A stretch of DNA of 50,035 nucleotides, from NCBI GenBank assembly GCA_035374585.1, contig DAOSPF010000020.1:1-50035 (forward strand), given 5' to 3'. The notes beneath the pieces were generated by a model. It ran no database searches, was not told the DNA's origin, and saw only the letters and a program-made list of their open reading frames with translations. A program made the position numbers and the translations under genes. Below are positions 42,429 to 50,035 of the stretch, piece after piece (the stretch's first letter is position 1; every line of letters starts with the position of its first letter). Source of the DNA: JAKPQD01 sp029572965. Its GTDB lineage: Bacteria > Bacteroidota > Bacteroidia > Bacteroidales > DTGW01.

Positions 42429-45152
42429 CTATTTGCCGGCTTTAATAGCAGCCTGTGCAGCTGCTAAACGGGCAATAGGGACACGGAATGGCGAGCAACT
42501 AACATAAGTCAATCCGTTTTTGTAACAGAATTCAACAGAAGCAGGGTCACCACCTTGCTCGCCGCAAATACCTACTTTCAGGTCAGGACGGGTAGCACGG
42601 CCTTTCTGGACTGACATTGCAATAAGTTGTCCAACGCCATCCTGGTCTATTGTCTGGAATGGGTCTGCAGCTAACATTTTCTTGTCGAGATAATCGTGCA
42701 GGAAACCTCCAATATCATCGCGGCTGAAACCAAAGGTCATCTGGGTCAGGTCGTTGGTCCCAAATGAGAAAAACTCTGCGGTCTTTGCCATACGGTCTGA
42801 CAATAAAGCAGCCCGTGGAATTTCAATCATTGTGCCATATTTGTAATTGATTTTGCTTACGCCCATTTTAGCGCATACTTCTGCATATACGCGGTCAACA
42901 ATCTTTTTGGTAAAATCTAACTCAGAAACATCGCAGGTTACTGGTACCATGATTTCTACGTGTGGGTCTTTACCTTCTTTGCTCAGTTCGGCAGAAGCTT
43001 CGAATATAGCACGTATTTGCATTTCAGATACTTCAGGATAGGTTACTCCCAAACGTACCCCACGGTGCCCCATCATAGGGTTGCTTTCGTGCAACGCTTC
43101 GCCACGTTTTTTTATAGCTTCAACAGATATACCTAATGCTTTGGCCAATTCTGCTTGTTTTTCGGCACCTACTGGTACAAACTCGTGAAGTGGAGGGTCA
43201 AGCAAACGGAAAGTTACCGGGCAACCATCCATGGCAAGCACTGTAGCTTTAATATCTTTCTTAACAAAAGCAAACAACTCGTCCAAAGCAGCTTTGCGTT
43301 CTTCAACCCCGTTGCTGAGAATCATCTTGCGAAGCAAGAACAATGGCTGGTCGCTACCTTCGCCATAAAACATGTGTTCTGTGCGGAAAAGCCCAATACC
43401 TTCAGCTCCAAAGTCACGTGCTATTTTGGCATCAGAAGGAGTATCTGCGTTTGTACGTACACCCATGGTACGGTATTTGTCCACCATTTTCATAAATGTT
43501 TGGAAACGCGGATTTTCTGAAGCATCCATTAATTTTAATGCCCCCAGGTAAACATTTCCTTTGGTACCATTCAATGTAACAACATCCCCTTCTTTCAATA
43601 CAATATCTGTATCTGCTATTTTAGCTGTTTTTGCCTCTACATTGACATGTAAACTCCCTGCCCCAACAATACAGCATTTACCCCATCCACGGGCAACAAG
43701 GGCTGCATGCGAGGTCATACCGCCACGGGCAGTAAGGATACCTTCGGCAGCTCGCATACCTTCAACGTCTTCAGGGTTGGTTTCTTCGCGAAGAAGAATT
43801 ACTTTTTCGCCTTTACGGTGCCAGGCAACTGCATCTTCAGCAGTAAATACTATTTTACCAACAGCAGCGCCAGGTCCGGCAGGTAAGCCCTTGGTCAATA
43901 CGGATACTTTCTTTTCTTCTGCCGGGTCGCAAATTGGGTGGAGCAACTCGTCTAACTGTGCCGGCTCAACACGCATAACTGCCTTCTTTTCGTCTATCAA
44001 CCCTTCGGCAAGCATGTCCATGGCCATGTTCAAAGCTGCTGTCCCGGTACGTTTACCAGCACGGCATTGTAACATGTATAGCTTGCCTTCCTGTATGGTA
44101 AACTCGATATCAAGCATGTCTTTATATGCTTTCTCAAGTGTATTACGAATTTCAACAAGCTCTTTATATGTAGAAGGCATAGCTTCTTCCATACTTTTGA
44201 GGTGCTTGTTTTGCTCGTTTTTTGTGTCATCGTTCAAAGGGCTTGGGGTACGTATCCCTGCCACAACATCTTCACCTTGTGCATTGACCAACCATTCTCC
44301 ATAAAATTTGTTTTCGCCCGTAGCCGGGTTCCGGGTAAAAGCAACCCCTGTAGCTGATGTGTCGCCCATGTTGCCAAATACCATGGCCTGAACGTTTACT
44401 GCTGTTCCCCATGAATCGGGAATACCTTCGATACGACGGTACGAAACTGCTTTCTTCCCGTTCCAACTCTTAAATACTGCTTTGATACCCCCAATTACCT
44501 GTTCTTTAGCATCATCCGGAAATTCTTTTCCAAGTACCTCTTTTACTTTTTTCTTAAAATCTTCAGATAGTTGCTTCAGCTCATCTGCAGTGATTTCGGT
44601 ATCTGATTTGTAACCTCTTTTATGTTTAAAATCGTCCAACATGTCGTCAAGCTGCTTGCGGATACCTTTACCATCTTTGGGCTCTATACCTTCAGCTTTT
44701 TCCATTACTACATCGGCATACATCATGATCAAACGACGATATGAGTCCCATACGAAACGCGGATTGTTTGTTTTTTTGATAAATCCCGGAATAGTAGCTG
44801 TACATAGCCCTACGTTCAATACTGTGTCCATCATGCCTGGCATTGATGCCCGGGCCCCTGAACGACATGAAACCAGAAGCGCATTTTCTGGGTCGCCATA
44901 CTTCATCCCCATAACATCTTCTACTTTTTTCATATTTGCCCAAATTTCATCATATAGTTCTTTAGGCAACTCGCAATTGTTGGCATAATACTCGGTACAT
45001 ACATCGGTTGTAACTGTAAAACCCGCAGGTACAGGCAATCCAAGTAAACACATTTCGGCCAAGTTTGCCCCTTTTCCTCCCAGCAGGTTTTTCATGTCTG
45101 CCTTACCATCGGCATTCTTTGCGCCGAAGAAATAAACACGTTTTGTAGTCAT
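42429..45152 (-). CDS. ppdK: pyruvate, phosphate dikinase
   Basis: A 907-residue PPDK of normal length, which interconverts pyruvate, ATP and phosphate with phosphoenolpyruvate, AMP and diphosphate. The N-terminal nucleotide-binding part opens with FFGAKNADGKADMKNLLGGK. The phosphohistidine is H482 in GGMTSHAALVARGWG. The C-terminal PEP/pyruvate TIM barrel contains FGTNDLTQMTFGFSRDD and closes with CGEQGGDPASVEF. In anaerobes it often works in the glycolytic direction. Single-gene transcript: a TACATTTG element at 45219-45226 and a terminator at 42351-42385. ATG at 45152 (MTTKRVYFFGAK). Confidence 0.97.
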   Translation of the reverse strand: MTTKRVYFFGAKNADGKADMKNLLGGKGANLAEMCLLGLPVPAGFTVTTDVCTEYYANNCELPKELYDEIWANMKKVEDVMGMKYGDPENALLVSCRSGARASMPGMMDTVLNVGLCTATIPGFIKKTNNPRFVWDSYRRLIMMYADVVMEKAEGIEPKDGKGIRKQLDDMLDDFKHKRGYKSDTEITADELKQLSEDFKKKVKEVLGKEFPDDAKEQVIGGIKAVFKSWNGKKAVSYRRIEGIPDSWGTAVNVQAMVFGNMGDTSATGVAFTRNPATGENKFYGEWLVNAQGEDVVAGIRTPSPLNDDTKNEQNKHLKSMEEAMPSTYKELVEIRNTLEKAYKDMLDIEFTIQEGKLYMLQCRAGKRTGTAALNMAMDMLAEGLIDEKKAVMRVEPAQLDELLHPICDPAEEKKVSVLTKGLPAGPGAAVGKIVFTAEDAVAWHRKGEKVILLREETNPEDVEGMRAAEGILTARGGMTSHAALVARGWGKCCIVGAGSLHVNVEAKTAKIADTDIVLKEGDVVTLNGTKGNVYLGALKLMDASENPRFQTFMKMVDKYRTMGVRTNADTPSDAKIARDFGAEGIGLFRTEHMFYGEGSDQPLFLLRKMILSNGVEERKAALDELFAFVKKDIKATVLAMDGCPVTFRLLDPPLHEFVPVGAEKQAELAKALGISVEAIKKRGEALHESNPMMGHRGVRLGVTYPEVSEMQIRAIFEASAELSKEGKDPHVEIMVPVTCDVSELDFTKKIVDRVYAEVCAKMGVSKINYKYGTMIEIPRAALLSDRMAKTAEFFSFGTNDLTQMTFGFSRDDIGGFLHDYLDKKMLAADPFQTIDQDGVGQLIAMSVQKGRATRPDLKVGICGEQGGDPASVEFCYKNGLTYVSCSPFRVPIARLAAAQAAIKAGK

Positions 45153-45218
45153 AGTTTAATAATCTTTAATTATTTGATAGTTAGATATTTAATAGAATTT
45201 GTATAATTTCATTTATTA

Positions 45219-45226
45219 CAAATGTA
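45219..45226 (-). promoter_or_regulatory. -7 element of ppdK
   Basis: The minus strand reads TACATTTG, 66 bp before the ppdK ATG. Confidence 0.55.
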
Positions 45227-45513
45227 CTCAAAAATCAATTTAATTTGATTTCTCTTGCATTTTTTATCATTTTTTTTAATACAAAAATCCTTAGGATTAT
45301 TGGCTGCTTAAATCACTTTGTTTAAAAAAACCTTAAAATATTGATTTACAGCGTATGTCTTTTTTAAAACGGCTATCATTCTTATCTTTTGCTTATTTTT
45401 TTCTAAAATAGATTTTTGTGCTGTATATCTAAAAAATGGGAGAGCCCAAACTCGCATATGTTGATATACAACTACAAGTTCTTGTGGCTTTATCGGGCCT
45501 TCAAAATTTAATT

Positions 45514-45543
45514 TTGTTCAGATAAAAAATATAATTATTTTTG
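45514..45543 (+). promoter_or_regulatory. promoter of tRNA-Leu(CAG)
   Basis: TTG at 45514-45516, a 19-bp gap, then TATTTTTG at 45536-45543, 9 bp before the mature tRNA. Confidence 0.8.
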
Positions 45544-45552
45544 CGGCCACTT

Positions 45553-45636
45553 ACCCAAATGGCGGAATTGGTAGACGCGCTAGTTTCAGGGACTAGTGTC
45601 CGAAAGGATGTGCAGGTTCGAGTCCTGTTTTGGGTA
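45553..45636 (+). tRNA. tRNA-Leu (anticodon CAG)
   Basis: An 84-nt class II tRNA with long variable arm (TGTCCGAAAGGATGT). The acceptor ACCCAAA pairs with TTTGGGT, the anticodon stem CTAGT with ACTAG around TTCAGGG, and the T-loop is TTCGAGT. CAG reads CUG. Antisense open frames over it are artefacts. Confidence 0.95.
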
Positions 45637-45676
45637 CTAAAATGTTCATTTGCTATTGATGTTTTTAAATTGTTAA

Positions 45677-45706
45677 TTGCATATTTAAAATAGATGTATA
45701 TCTTTG
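45677..45706 (+). promoter_or_regulatory. promoter of tRNA-Leu(GAG)
   Basis: TTG at 45677-45679, a 19-bp gap, then TATCTTTG at 45699-45706, 44 bp before the mature tRNA. The two leucine tRNAs are thus transcribed separately or overlapping. Confidence 0.8.
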
Positions 45707-45750
45707 CGGCAAATTTGACATTCATCAATCAATAGTTGTCAATGTTAAAT

Positions 45751-45834
45751 GCCCAGGTGGTGGAATTGGTAGACACGCCACTTTGAGGGGGTGGTGGGGG
45801 TTACCCTGTGTGAGTTCGAGTCTCGTCCTGGGCA
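45751..45834 (+). tRNA. tRNA-Leu (anticodon GAG)
   Basis: An 84-nt class II tRNA. The acceptor GCCCAGG pairs with CCTGGGC and the anticodon stem CCACT with GGTGG (one G-U pair) around TTGAGGG. A long variable arm is present. GAG reads CUC and CUU. Confidence 0.95.
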
Positions 45835-45844
45835 CTAAAAAATT

Positions 45845-45879
45845 AAAGCTTTGTAAACAATAGTTTGCAAAGCTTTTTT
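45845..45879 (+). terminator. terminator of the tRNA-Leu genes
   Basis: AAAGCTTTGTAAAC (45845-45858) pairs with GTTTGCAAAGCTTT (45863-45876) around AATA, followed by a T run. Confidence 0.85.
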
Positions 45880-45942
45880 GTTTTCGCTGCCTAAGTCTTG
45901 AATATGCAAAAAGAAAGTGTATTGTCTGCTAATAAAACAAAA

Positions 45943-45970
45943 AAGAGGCCGGCATTGCTGCCAGCCTCTT
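45943..45970 (-). terminator. terminator of tRNA-Lys, first copy
   Basis: AAGAGGCTGGCA pairs with TGCCGGCCTCTT on the minus strand. One G-U pair fits that strand, and a T run follows. Confidence 0.85.
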
Positions 45971-45975
45971 TTCAG

Positions 45976-46048
45976 TGATCTCGCTGGGATTCGAACCCAG
46001 GACCCCATCCTTAAAAGGGATGTGCTCTACCTGCTGAGCTACGAAATC
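45976..46048 (-). tRNA. tRNA-Lys (anticodon TTT), copy 1
   Basis: A 73-nt cloverleaf. The acceptor GATTTCG pairs with CGAGATC (one G-U pair), and the anticodon stem CATCC with GGATG around CTTTTAA, anticodon TTT. The sequence is identical to the copy at 46211-46283. Confidence 0.96.
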
Positions 46049-46066
46049 ATATCGTTTTTGATGGCG

Positions 46067-46096
46067 CAAAGATAGTATCTATTTTTGTTTTGCCAA
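46067..46096 (-). promoter_or_regulatory. promoter of tRNA-Lys, copy 1
   Basis: On the minus strand there is TTG (46096-46094), a 19-bp gap, then TATCTTTG (46074-46067). Confidence 0.85.
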
Positions 46097-46180
46097 ATCT
46101 GAAATGCGTTTTTGTCAAAAAAATAAATATTTGATGTGTTTATGCTTTTGAATGAGCCTTAAATACTTAATAAAGCAAAA

Positions 46181-46206
46181 AAGACCAGCATCAACTGCCA
46201 GTCTTT
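46181..46206 (-). terminator. terminator of tRNA-Lys, second copy
   Basis: On the minus strand, AAGACTGGCA pairs with TGCTGGTCTT with two G-U pairs, followed by a T run. Confidence 0.75.
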
Positions 46207-46210
46207 TCAG

Positions 46211-46283
46211 TGATCTCGCTGGGATTCGAACCCAGGACCCCATCCTTAAAAGGGATGTGCTCTACCTGCTGAGCTACGAAATC
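46211..46283 (-). tRNA. tRNA-Lys (anticodon TTT), copy 2
   Basis: A 73-nt tRNA identical to copy 1, with its own promoter and its own terminator. The promoter-to-terminator units (about 46.18-46.33 kb and 45.94-46.10 kb) are tandem duplicates whose non-tRNA parts have diverged. Confidence 0.96.
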
Positions 46284-46301
46284 ATACCGTTTTTGGTGGC
46301 G

Positions 46302-46331
46302 CAAAGATAGACAGTATTTTATTTCTGCCAA
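46302..46331 (-). promoter_or_regulatory. promoter of tRNA-Lys, copy 2
   Basis: On the minus strand there is TTG (46331-46329), a 19-bp gap, then TATCTTTG (46309-46302). Confidence 0.85.
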
Positions 46332-46416
46332 AACTTTTGCACCTTTTTTTGTAAAAAATACTAAGACTATATTATATTGCTCAATATCTGGTAGTTGTAA
46401 TAAATACTTTTTGCCA

Positions 46417-46881
46417 TTATATAAGCACTAAGTGCTCTGCGTGCATTATTTTTTCGCAATAATGACATTTTAATGATACCGGTTTTTTTGTTAATACCTC
46501 AAAGCGAGTGGTAATAGCTTCGTTATTGGTAATGCATTTAGGATTAAAACAACGTGCAATGCCTTTTACTTCATCAGGGGCTACCAATAGTTTTTTTTCT
46601 ACCACTTCATATTCTTTGATGATATTGAGCTTGGCTTCGGGGGCAACAAGGGCTATTTTGCTTATTTCTTCCTGTTGAAAGAATACGTCAGATATTTTAA
46701 TAATTGCCTTAGAACCAAGTTGCTTGCTTTCGAGGTTGGTGCCAAAGGTAATCTGCGTTTTTATCTTTTCCAGTTTAAGGATAGAAATGACCTTAAAGAG
46801 GTTCTGTGCCGGAATATGGTCTATTACTGTCCCGTTGCGGAGGGCACTTACTTTTAACTGGGTTTTATCTTTGCTGTGCAT
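46417..46881 (-). CDS. pyrI: aspartate carbamoyltransferase regulatory subunit
   Basis: A 154-residue PyrI of normal length. The N-terminal nucleotide effector domain (KVSALRNGTVIDHIPAQN, then FKVISILKL) is followed by a zinc domain with four cysteines in CFNPKC and CHYCEK. The subunit binds ATP and CTP and tunes the catalytic subunit. The ATG at 46881 (MHSKDKTQ) fits the family; the frame can be read 10 codons upstream into pyrB. It starts 5 bp after the pyrB stop, so the two are one transcript. Confidence 0.95.
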   Translation of the reverse strand: MHSKDKTQLKVSALRNGTVIDHIPAQNLFKVISILKLEKIKTQITFGTNLESKQLGSKAIIKISDVFFQQEEISKIALVAPEAKLNIIKEYEVVEKKLLVAPDEVKGIARCFNPKCITNNEAITTRFEVLTKKPVSLKCHYCEKIMHAEHLVLI

Positions 46882-46886
46882 TTTTT

Positions 46887-47795
46887 TTAAATTAATCCTA
46901 ATATTGAACATATAATGGCCTGGCGCATAAATACCCCATTGCGTGCCTGATCAAAGTAATAAGCTTTATGGTTGTCGTCCACGTCAACATCTATCTCGTT
47001 TACACGTGGAAGAGGGTGCAGTACTTTGAGGTTATCCTTAGTATTCCGAAGCATTTCATTGTTCAATATATAGGCATTCTTTGTTTTTTCGTATTCAATC
47101 GGGTCCGAAAACCTTTCTTTTTGTACCCTGGTCATATACATGATGTCCACTTTATCAATATATTCGGCCATATCGGTGTGCTCGTAATACTTCATCCCGC
47201 GCTGGGCCAACAGCATTTTATATTCATCCGGCATTTTAAGTTCGGGCGGCGAAATGAAATAAAAAGTAGTATTGAATTTGTTCATGGCCATCAGCAGCGA
47301 ATGTACGGTTCGTCCGTATTTCAAGTCGCCTACCATCATCAGGTTAATATTTTCAAGTTTTCCCTGGGTTTTTTTTATCGAAAACATATCCAGCAGGGTT
47401 TGTGAAGGGTGTTGGTTGGCTCCGTCACCAGCATTTATAATAGGTACATTAGATATTTCAGAAGCAAACCTTGCAGCCCCTTCTAAAGGGTGGCGCATGA
47501 CTATCAAATCGCAATAACTGCTTACTATTTTAATGGTGTCTTTTAGCGTTTCACCTTTGGTCACGCTGGATGAAGATGCATCCGAAAATCCAATTACGCG
47601 GCCACCCAAACGGGTAACGGCACTTTCAAAACTCAATCGGGTACGTGTAGATGGCTCGAAAAACAAAGTGGCCACAACTTTATTCCTTAATTTGTCTAAA
47701 GGGGGCTCTTTTTCAAATTGAAAGGCTAAATCAATAAGTTTTAAGTGTTCTTCCTGCGTAAAATCATTGATTGAAACTAGGCTTTTGTTTTTCAT
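46887..47795 (-). CDS. pyrB: aspartate carbamoyltransferase catalytic subunit
   Basis: A 302-residue PyrB, which joins carbamoyl phosphate and aspartate in the first committed step of pyrimidine synthesis. The carbamoyl-phosphate site is S49-T50-R51-T52-R53. The conserved H129-P-S-Q and the HPLPRVNEI block (aspartate side) are present. Length is normal. The ATG at 47795 opens MKNKSLVSINDFTQEE. With pyrI it forms the heterododecameric holoenzyme. No promoter element is evident in 47796-47972. Confidence 0.96.
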   Translation of the reverse strand: MKNKSLVSINDFTQEEHLKLIDLAFQFEKEPPLDKLRNKVVATLFFEPSTRTRLSFESAVTRLGGRVIGFSDASSSSVTKGETLKDTIKIVSSYCDLIVMRHPLEGAARFASEISNVPIINAGDGANQHPSQTLLDMFSIKKTQGKLENINLMMVGDLKYGRTVHSLLMAMNKFNTTFYFISPPELKMPDEYKMLLAQRGMKYYEHTDMAEYIDKVDIMYMTRVQKERFSDPIEYEKTKNAYILNNEMLRNTKDNLKVLHPLPRVNEIDVDVDDNHKAYYFDQARNGVFMRQAIICSILGLI

Positions 47796-47972
47796 TTGTT
47801 GCTGATTCTTAGAGTTTATCTGGTATATGAAGCCTTAATGCCTGCTTTTCTTTTCCCCGATAAAAATAGTGAATATTTTCTATTTTGTATTTTTATACAG
47901 GACTTCTTTTTCAACAAAATACATTAATCCTTAAATTTGAATAATAATATTAGATGTATTTTGTAATATATT

Positions 47973-48668
47973 TTATATCAATATTTTATGTAACTCTATT
48001 TGCTTTATTTCTCCATTGTATTCTGCTTTTAATACAAAACTGAAACGGTTCAGGTCAAGGCACATGTCAAAGTCTGAAGAAGGGGAGTGGGCCTGGTTTT
48101 CAGGTAAAAACAATCGTTGACCTGAAGTCTGCCTTATTGTTTTCTTCATTTGTTCAAAATCAGGCTTAGAACCTTCTAAGTATTGTTTGATATATTCCGC
48201 GCAGAATGTATCTTCTTCGGTTGGCCTTTGGGCTGAATAGCCCATACAAACTAATGAAACCACATCAGGCTTTTGCTTTTGGATATATTTTGCTATAGCT
48301 TCAGCATTAACAAAGCTTCCTGTAATAATCTGATCGGCATTTACAGCATTGATAATTCCTTGAGTCCCGGCACTGGTAGTATGTATAACAGTTTTATAAT
48401 CAAAATCATACTGGCTGATATGCGTGGGGCTGTTTCCAAAGTCAAAACCCTCGGGAATACGCTCATTTCGTTCGCCAATCAGGATAAAATCCGGGTGCTG
48501 TTCTTTGATAGCGTAGGCTTCTTCCAACTTTCCCACAGGAAATATCCTTGTTCCTTTATGGTCCATCACATAACAGGCCAATGAAAAAGCCCTGAAAACG
48601 TCAATAACAACGGTCAGCCCTTTGGCTTTTTTAGCTCCTTCGATGAGTTGCAATATTTGTATTTCCAT
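47973..48668 (-). CDS. comB: ComB-family 2-phosphosulfolactate phosphatase homologue
   Basis: A 231-residue protein. The family motifs are clear: VVIDVFRAFSLA near the start, GNSPTHI, and the TTSAGTQGI loop. In methanogens ComB hydrolyses 2-phosphosulfolactate during coenzyme M synthesis. Bacteria with this gene do not make coenzyme M in the usual way, so a role in sulfolactate or sulfonolipid metabolism is only inferred. No comA or comC neighbour is in the window. The ATG at 48668 (MEIQILQLIEG) fits the family; the open frame runs to 48704. A TACCTTTG element lies at 48686-48693. Confidence 0.88.
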   Translation of the reverse strand: MEIQILQLIEGAKKAKGLTVVIDVFRAFSLACYVMDHKGTRIFPVGKLEEAYAIKEQHPDFILIGERNERIPEGFDFGNSPTHISQYDFDYKTVIHTTSAGTQGIINAVNADQIITGSFVNAEAIAKYIQKQKPDVVSLVCMGYSAQRPTEEDTFCAEYIKQYLEGSKPDFEQMKKTIRQTSGQRLFLPENQAHSPSSDFDMCLDLNRFSFVLKAEYNGEIKQIELHKILI

Positions 48669-48685
48669 TATTTTTATTTGTTTCG

Positions 48686-48693
48686 CAAAGGTA
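48686..48693 (-). promoter_or_regulatory. -7 element of the comB-like gene
   Basis: The minus strand reads TACCTTTG, 17 bp before the ATG, in the 102-bp gap shared with the divergent buk gene. Confidence 0.5.
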
Positions 48694-48770
48694 AAAAATA
48701 TCAAGGCTTTTATAACAATGTGCTTTGATATCTGTTTATGTTTCTATAAATTTACCTAAAAACCAAAGAT

Positions 48771-49847
48771 ATGTACCGAAAACTTATTCTTGTCATTAAT
48801 CCTGGTTCAACATCCACTAAGGTGGCTGTTTATCATAATAATTCCCCGCTTTTTCTGAAGAATATCAAGCATAATGCTGAACAACTGAAAGATTTTCCTT
48901 CTATGAGTGCTCAATACGAGTTTCGCAAAAACTTCATTACCCGCGAACTCGGGCATGCCGAGATTGACTTGTGTGATATTGGCATTATTATTGGCCGTGG
49001 TGGACTTATTAAGCCTATAGAATCCGGGATTTATGAAGTGAACGAATCTATGTACAACGATTTGCTCAACAGCCCTTTCGGACAGCATGCCAGTAACCTT
49101 GGAGGATTGATTGCTTATGATATGGCTAAAGCATTAAAAGGGGTAAGGGCCATTATTGCCGACCCGGTGGTGGTGGATGAATTGAGCGATGTAGCCCGTG
49201 TTGCTGGGCATCCGGAGTTTAAGCGTTATCCTATCTTTCATGCACTAAACCAAAAGGCCATTGCCCGCAATTACGCTAACTCGCATGACCAGAAATATGA
49301 AGAACTGCATTTGATTGTAGCTCACTTAGGTGGTGGTATTTCTGTCGGGGCACACGAAAAGGGCAGGGTAGTGGACGTTAACAATGCGTTGGATGGTGAA
49401 GGGCCAATGTCGGTTGAACGTAGCGGAACTATACCTGCCGGACAACTTGTGAAAATATGCTTCTCTGGCAAGTACGACCAGCAAACTATCGAAAAAATGA
49501 TTGTTGGACAAGGAGGCCTCGTGGCATACCTTGGTACCAATGATGGTTACGAGATTGAGCTTATGGCTCGCGAAGGTAATGAAAAAGCTAAAACCTTGCA
49601 AAATGCCTTGAGTTACCAGGTGGGAAAAGCTATTGGCGAAATGGCCGCTGTGCTCAAAGGCAATGTAGATGCCATATTGCTTACAGGGGGAATGGCCAAC
49701 AATAGCATGATTACTGACTATATAAAATCAATGGTGAAATTTATAGCACCGGTCATCATTTATCCCGGTGAGGATGAAATGAAAGCTATGGCCGATAATG
49801 CGCTCAGGGTTTTGCGTGGCGAGATAACCCCTAAAAAGTATATATAG
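48771..49847 (+). CDS. buk: butyrate kinase
   Basis: A 358-residue acetate/butyrate-kinase-fold enzyme. The nucleotide-binding start is LVINPGSTSTKVAVY, and the central block is HLGGGISVGAHEKGRVVDVN, with NALDGEGPMSVERSG following. It makes ATP and butyrate from butyryl phosphate, or the reverse, and could also act on branched-chain acids. Length matches Buk rather than the longer acetate kinase. The partner phosphotransbutyrylase gene is not in the window, so substrate preference is not proven. The gene is divergent from comB across 102 bp. Confidence 0.92.
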   Translation: MYRKLILVINPGSTSTKVAVYHNNSPLFLKNIKHNAEQLKDFPSMSAQYEFRKNFITRELGHAEIDLCDIGIIIGRGGLIKPIESGIYEVNESMYNDLLNSPFGQHASNLGGLIAYDMAKALKGVRAIIADPVVVDELSDVARVAGHPEFKRYPIFHALNQKAIARNYANSHDQKYEELHLIVAHLGGGISVGAHEKGRVVDVNNALDGEGPMSVERSGTIPAGQLVKICFSGKYDQQTIEKMIVGQGGLVAYLGTNDGYEIELMAREGNEKAKTLQNALSYQVGKAIGEMAAVLKGNVDAILLTGGMANNSMITDYIKSMVKFIAPVIIYPGEDEMKAMADNALRVLRGEITPKKYI

Positions 49848-49949
49848 AAAAATGCCTTTTATTTTAACTCATCTTGCGAAAGTCCTGTTTATAGAATACA
49901 AGTTGTCATTTATTGTTTAAAATCATTGAATAGCAATAAATACAAAGTC

Positions 49950-50035
49950 TCATGCAACTTTTTTATCGAAAAAAGTTGCTCAAAAACTCTTATCGCCTTA
50001 ACTCTTTCACCCTCGAAGCCTCTTAATGTTGCAAT
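49950..50035 (-). repeat. dispersed repeat, copy B, cut by the window end
   Basis: The reverse complement of this stretch aligns with 231-314. The hairpin GCAACTTTTTT/AAAAAAGTTGC differs from copy A at the outermost pair, which is G-C here and A-T there. The 49848-49949 region before it shows no gene. Confidence 0.85.

Larger units (their letters stand above)
45153..45552. other. 400-bp intergenic region between ppdK and tRNA-Leu
   Basis: It holds the ppdK promoter element at 45219-45226 and the tRNA-Leu promoter at 45514-45543. Between them, 45230-45510, the sequence is AT-rich and I see no gene, repeat or strong hairpin. Confidence 0.5.

Noticed and set aside
43561..44304. 247-residue plus-strand open frame
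   Set aside because: It is antisense to ppdK, whose reading frame is well supported; low-complexity composition.
45501..45728. 75-residue open frame on the minus strand over tRNA-Leu
   Set aside because: It is antisense to a convincing tRNA; its RTRTCTSFRTLVPETS stretch is the familiar false protein read from leucine tRNAs.
1..50035. CRISPR array, prophage or insertion sequence
   Set aside because: No regularly spaced repeats with unique spacers and no cas, phage or transposase protein was seen; the tandem repeat at 14.7 kb has no spacers.

Overview
The window is chromosomal DNA from a member of the Bacteroidota, most likely a Bacteroidales-type organism. The evidence is the recurrent promoter -7 element TAnnTTTG (with TTG about 19 bp upstream at every tRNA promoter), moderate-to-low GC, and Bacteroidota-typical families (DUF5063 with a 3'-5' exonuclease, DUF4421, a macroglobulin/plug secreted protein, Bacteroidales-like FabI, SiaC/DUF1987). 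The species cannot be named from sequence alone. Both ends carry diverged, oppositely oriented copies of one ~85-bp repeat, so the window may be a whole contig that stops in repeats.

Layout. 0-0.4 kb: a large hairpin and repeat copy A. 0.4-6.4 kb (minus strand): exonuclease, DUF5063, rex, a secreted protein with a LytTR response regulator, trmH, HU and fabI. 6.6-10.5 kb (plus): a tightly packed pheT / macro-domain / UbiA-prenyltransferase unit, converging on yaaA. 11.4-17.1 kb (plus): lipoprotein, ftsK, LolA-like protein and recN, followed by tRNA-Arg. 17.5-18.5 kb: a frameshifted DUF4421 gene. 18.6-23.5 kb (minus): lipoprotein peptidase Dcp and an 831-residue MG2/plug protein. 23.5-24.6 kb: no gene, but four inverted-repeat elements in a row. 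24.6-29.7 kb: a sugar-linked block (GPH symporter with an extra extracytoplasmic domain, PAP2 phosphatase, galT, MFS transporter). 29.8-33.2 kb: a BamA-like outer-membrane protein, a small porin-like protein and an SDR gene broken by one amber codon. 33.3-37.1 kb (minus): ligA, SiaC-like protein, MacB/FtsX permease. 37.1-42.0 kb: one 1,634-residue Type ISP-like restriction-modification enzyme. 42.4-45.2 kb: ppdK. 45.5-46.3 kb: two tRNA-Leu genes facing two identical tRNA-Lys genes. 46.4-49.8 kb: pyrBI, comB-like gene and butyrate kinase.

Most genes are housekeeping: translation (pheT, tRNAs, trmH), DNA maintenance (ftsK, recN, ligA, HU), lipid and quinone synthesis (fabI, UbiA homologue), central metabolism (ppdK, galT, pyrBI, buk) and redox control (rex). 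The accessory parts are the restriction-modification gene, which has an internal AT-rich segment in its specificity region, the repeat cluster at 23.6-24.5 kb, and two broken genes. I found no CRISPR array, prophage, transposase or rRNA gene. The observations I think most worth checking are the mosaic specificity region of the Type ISP enzyme, the symporter with an inserted beta-rich domain, and the paired end repeats whose hairpin shows a compensatory base change. I do not see a clearly new multi-gene system.
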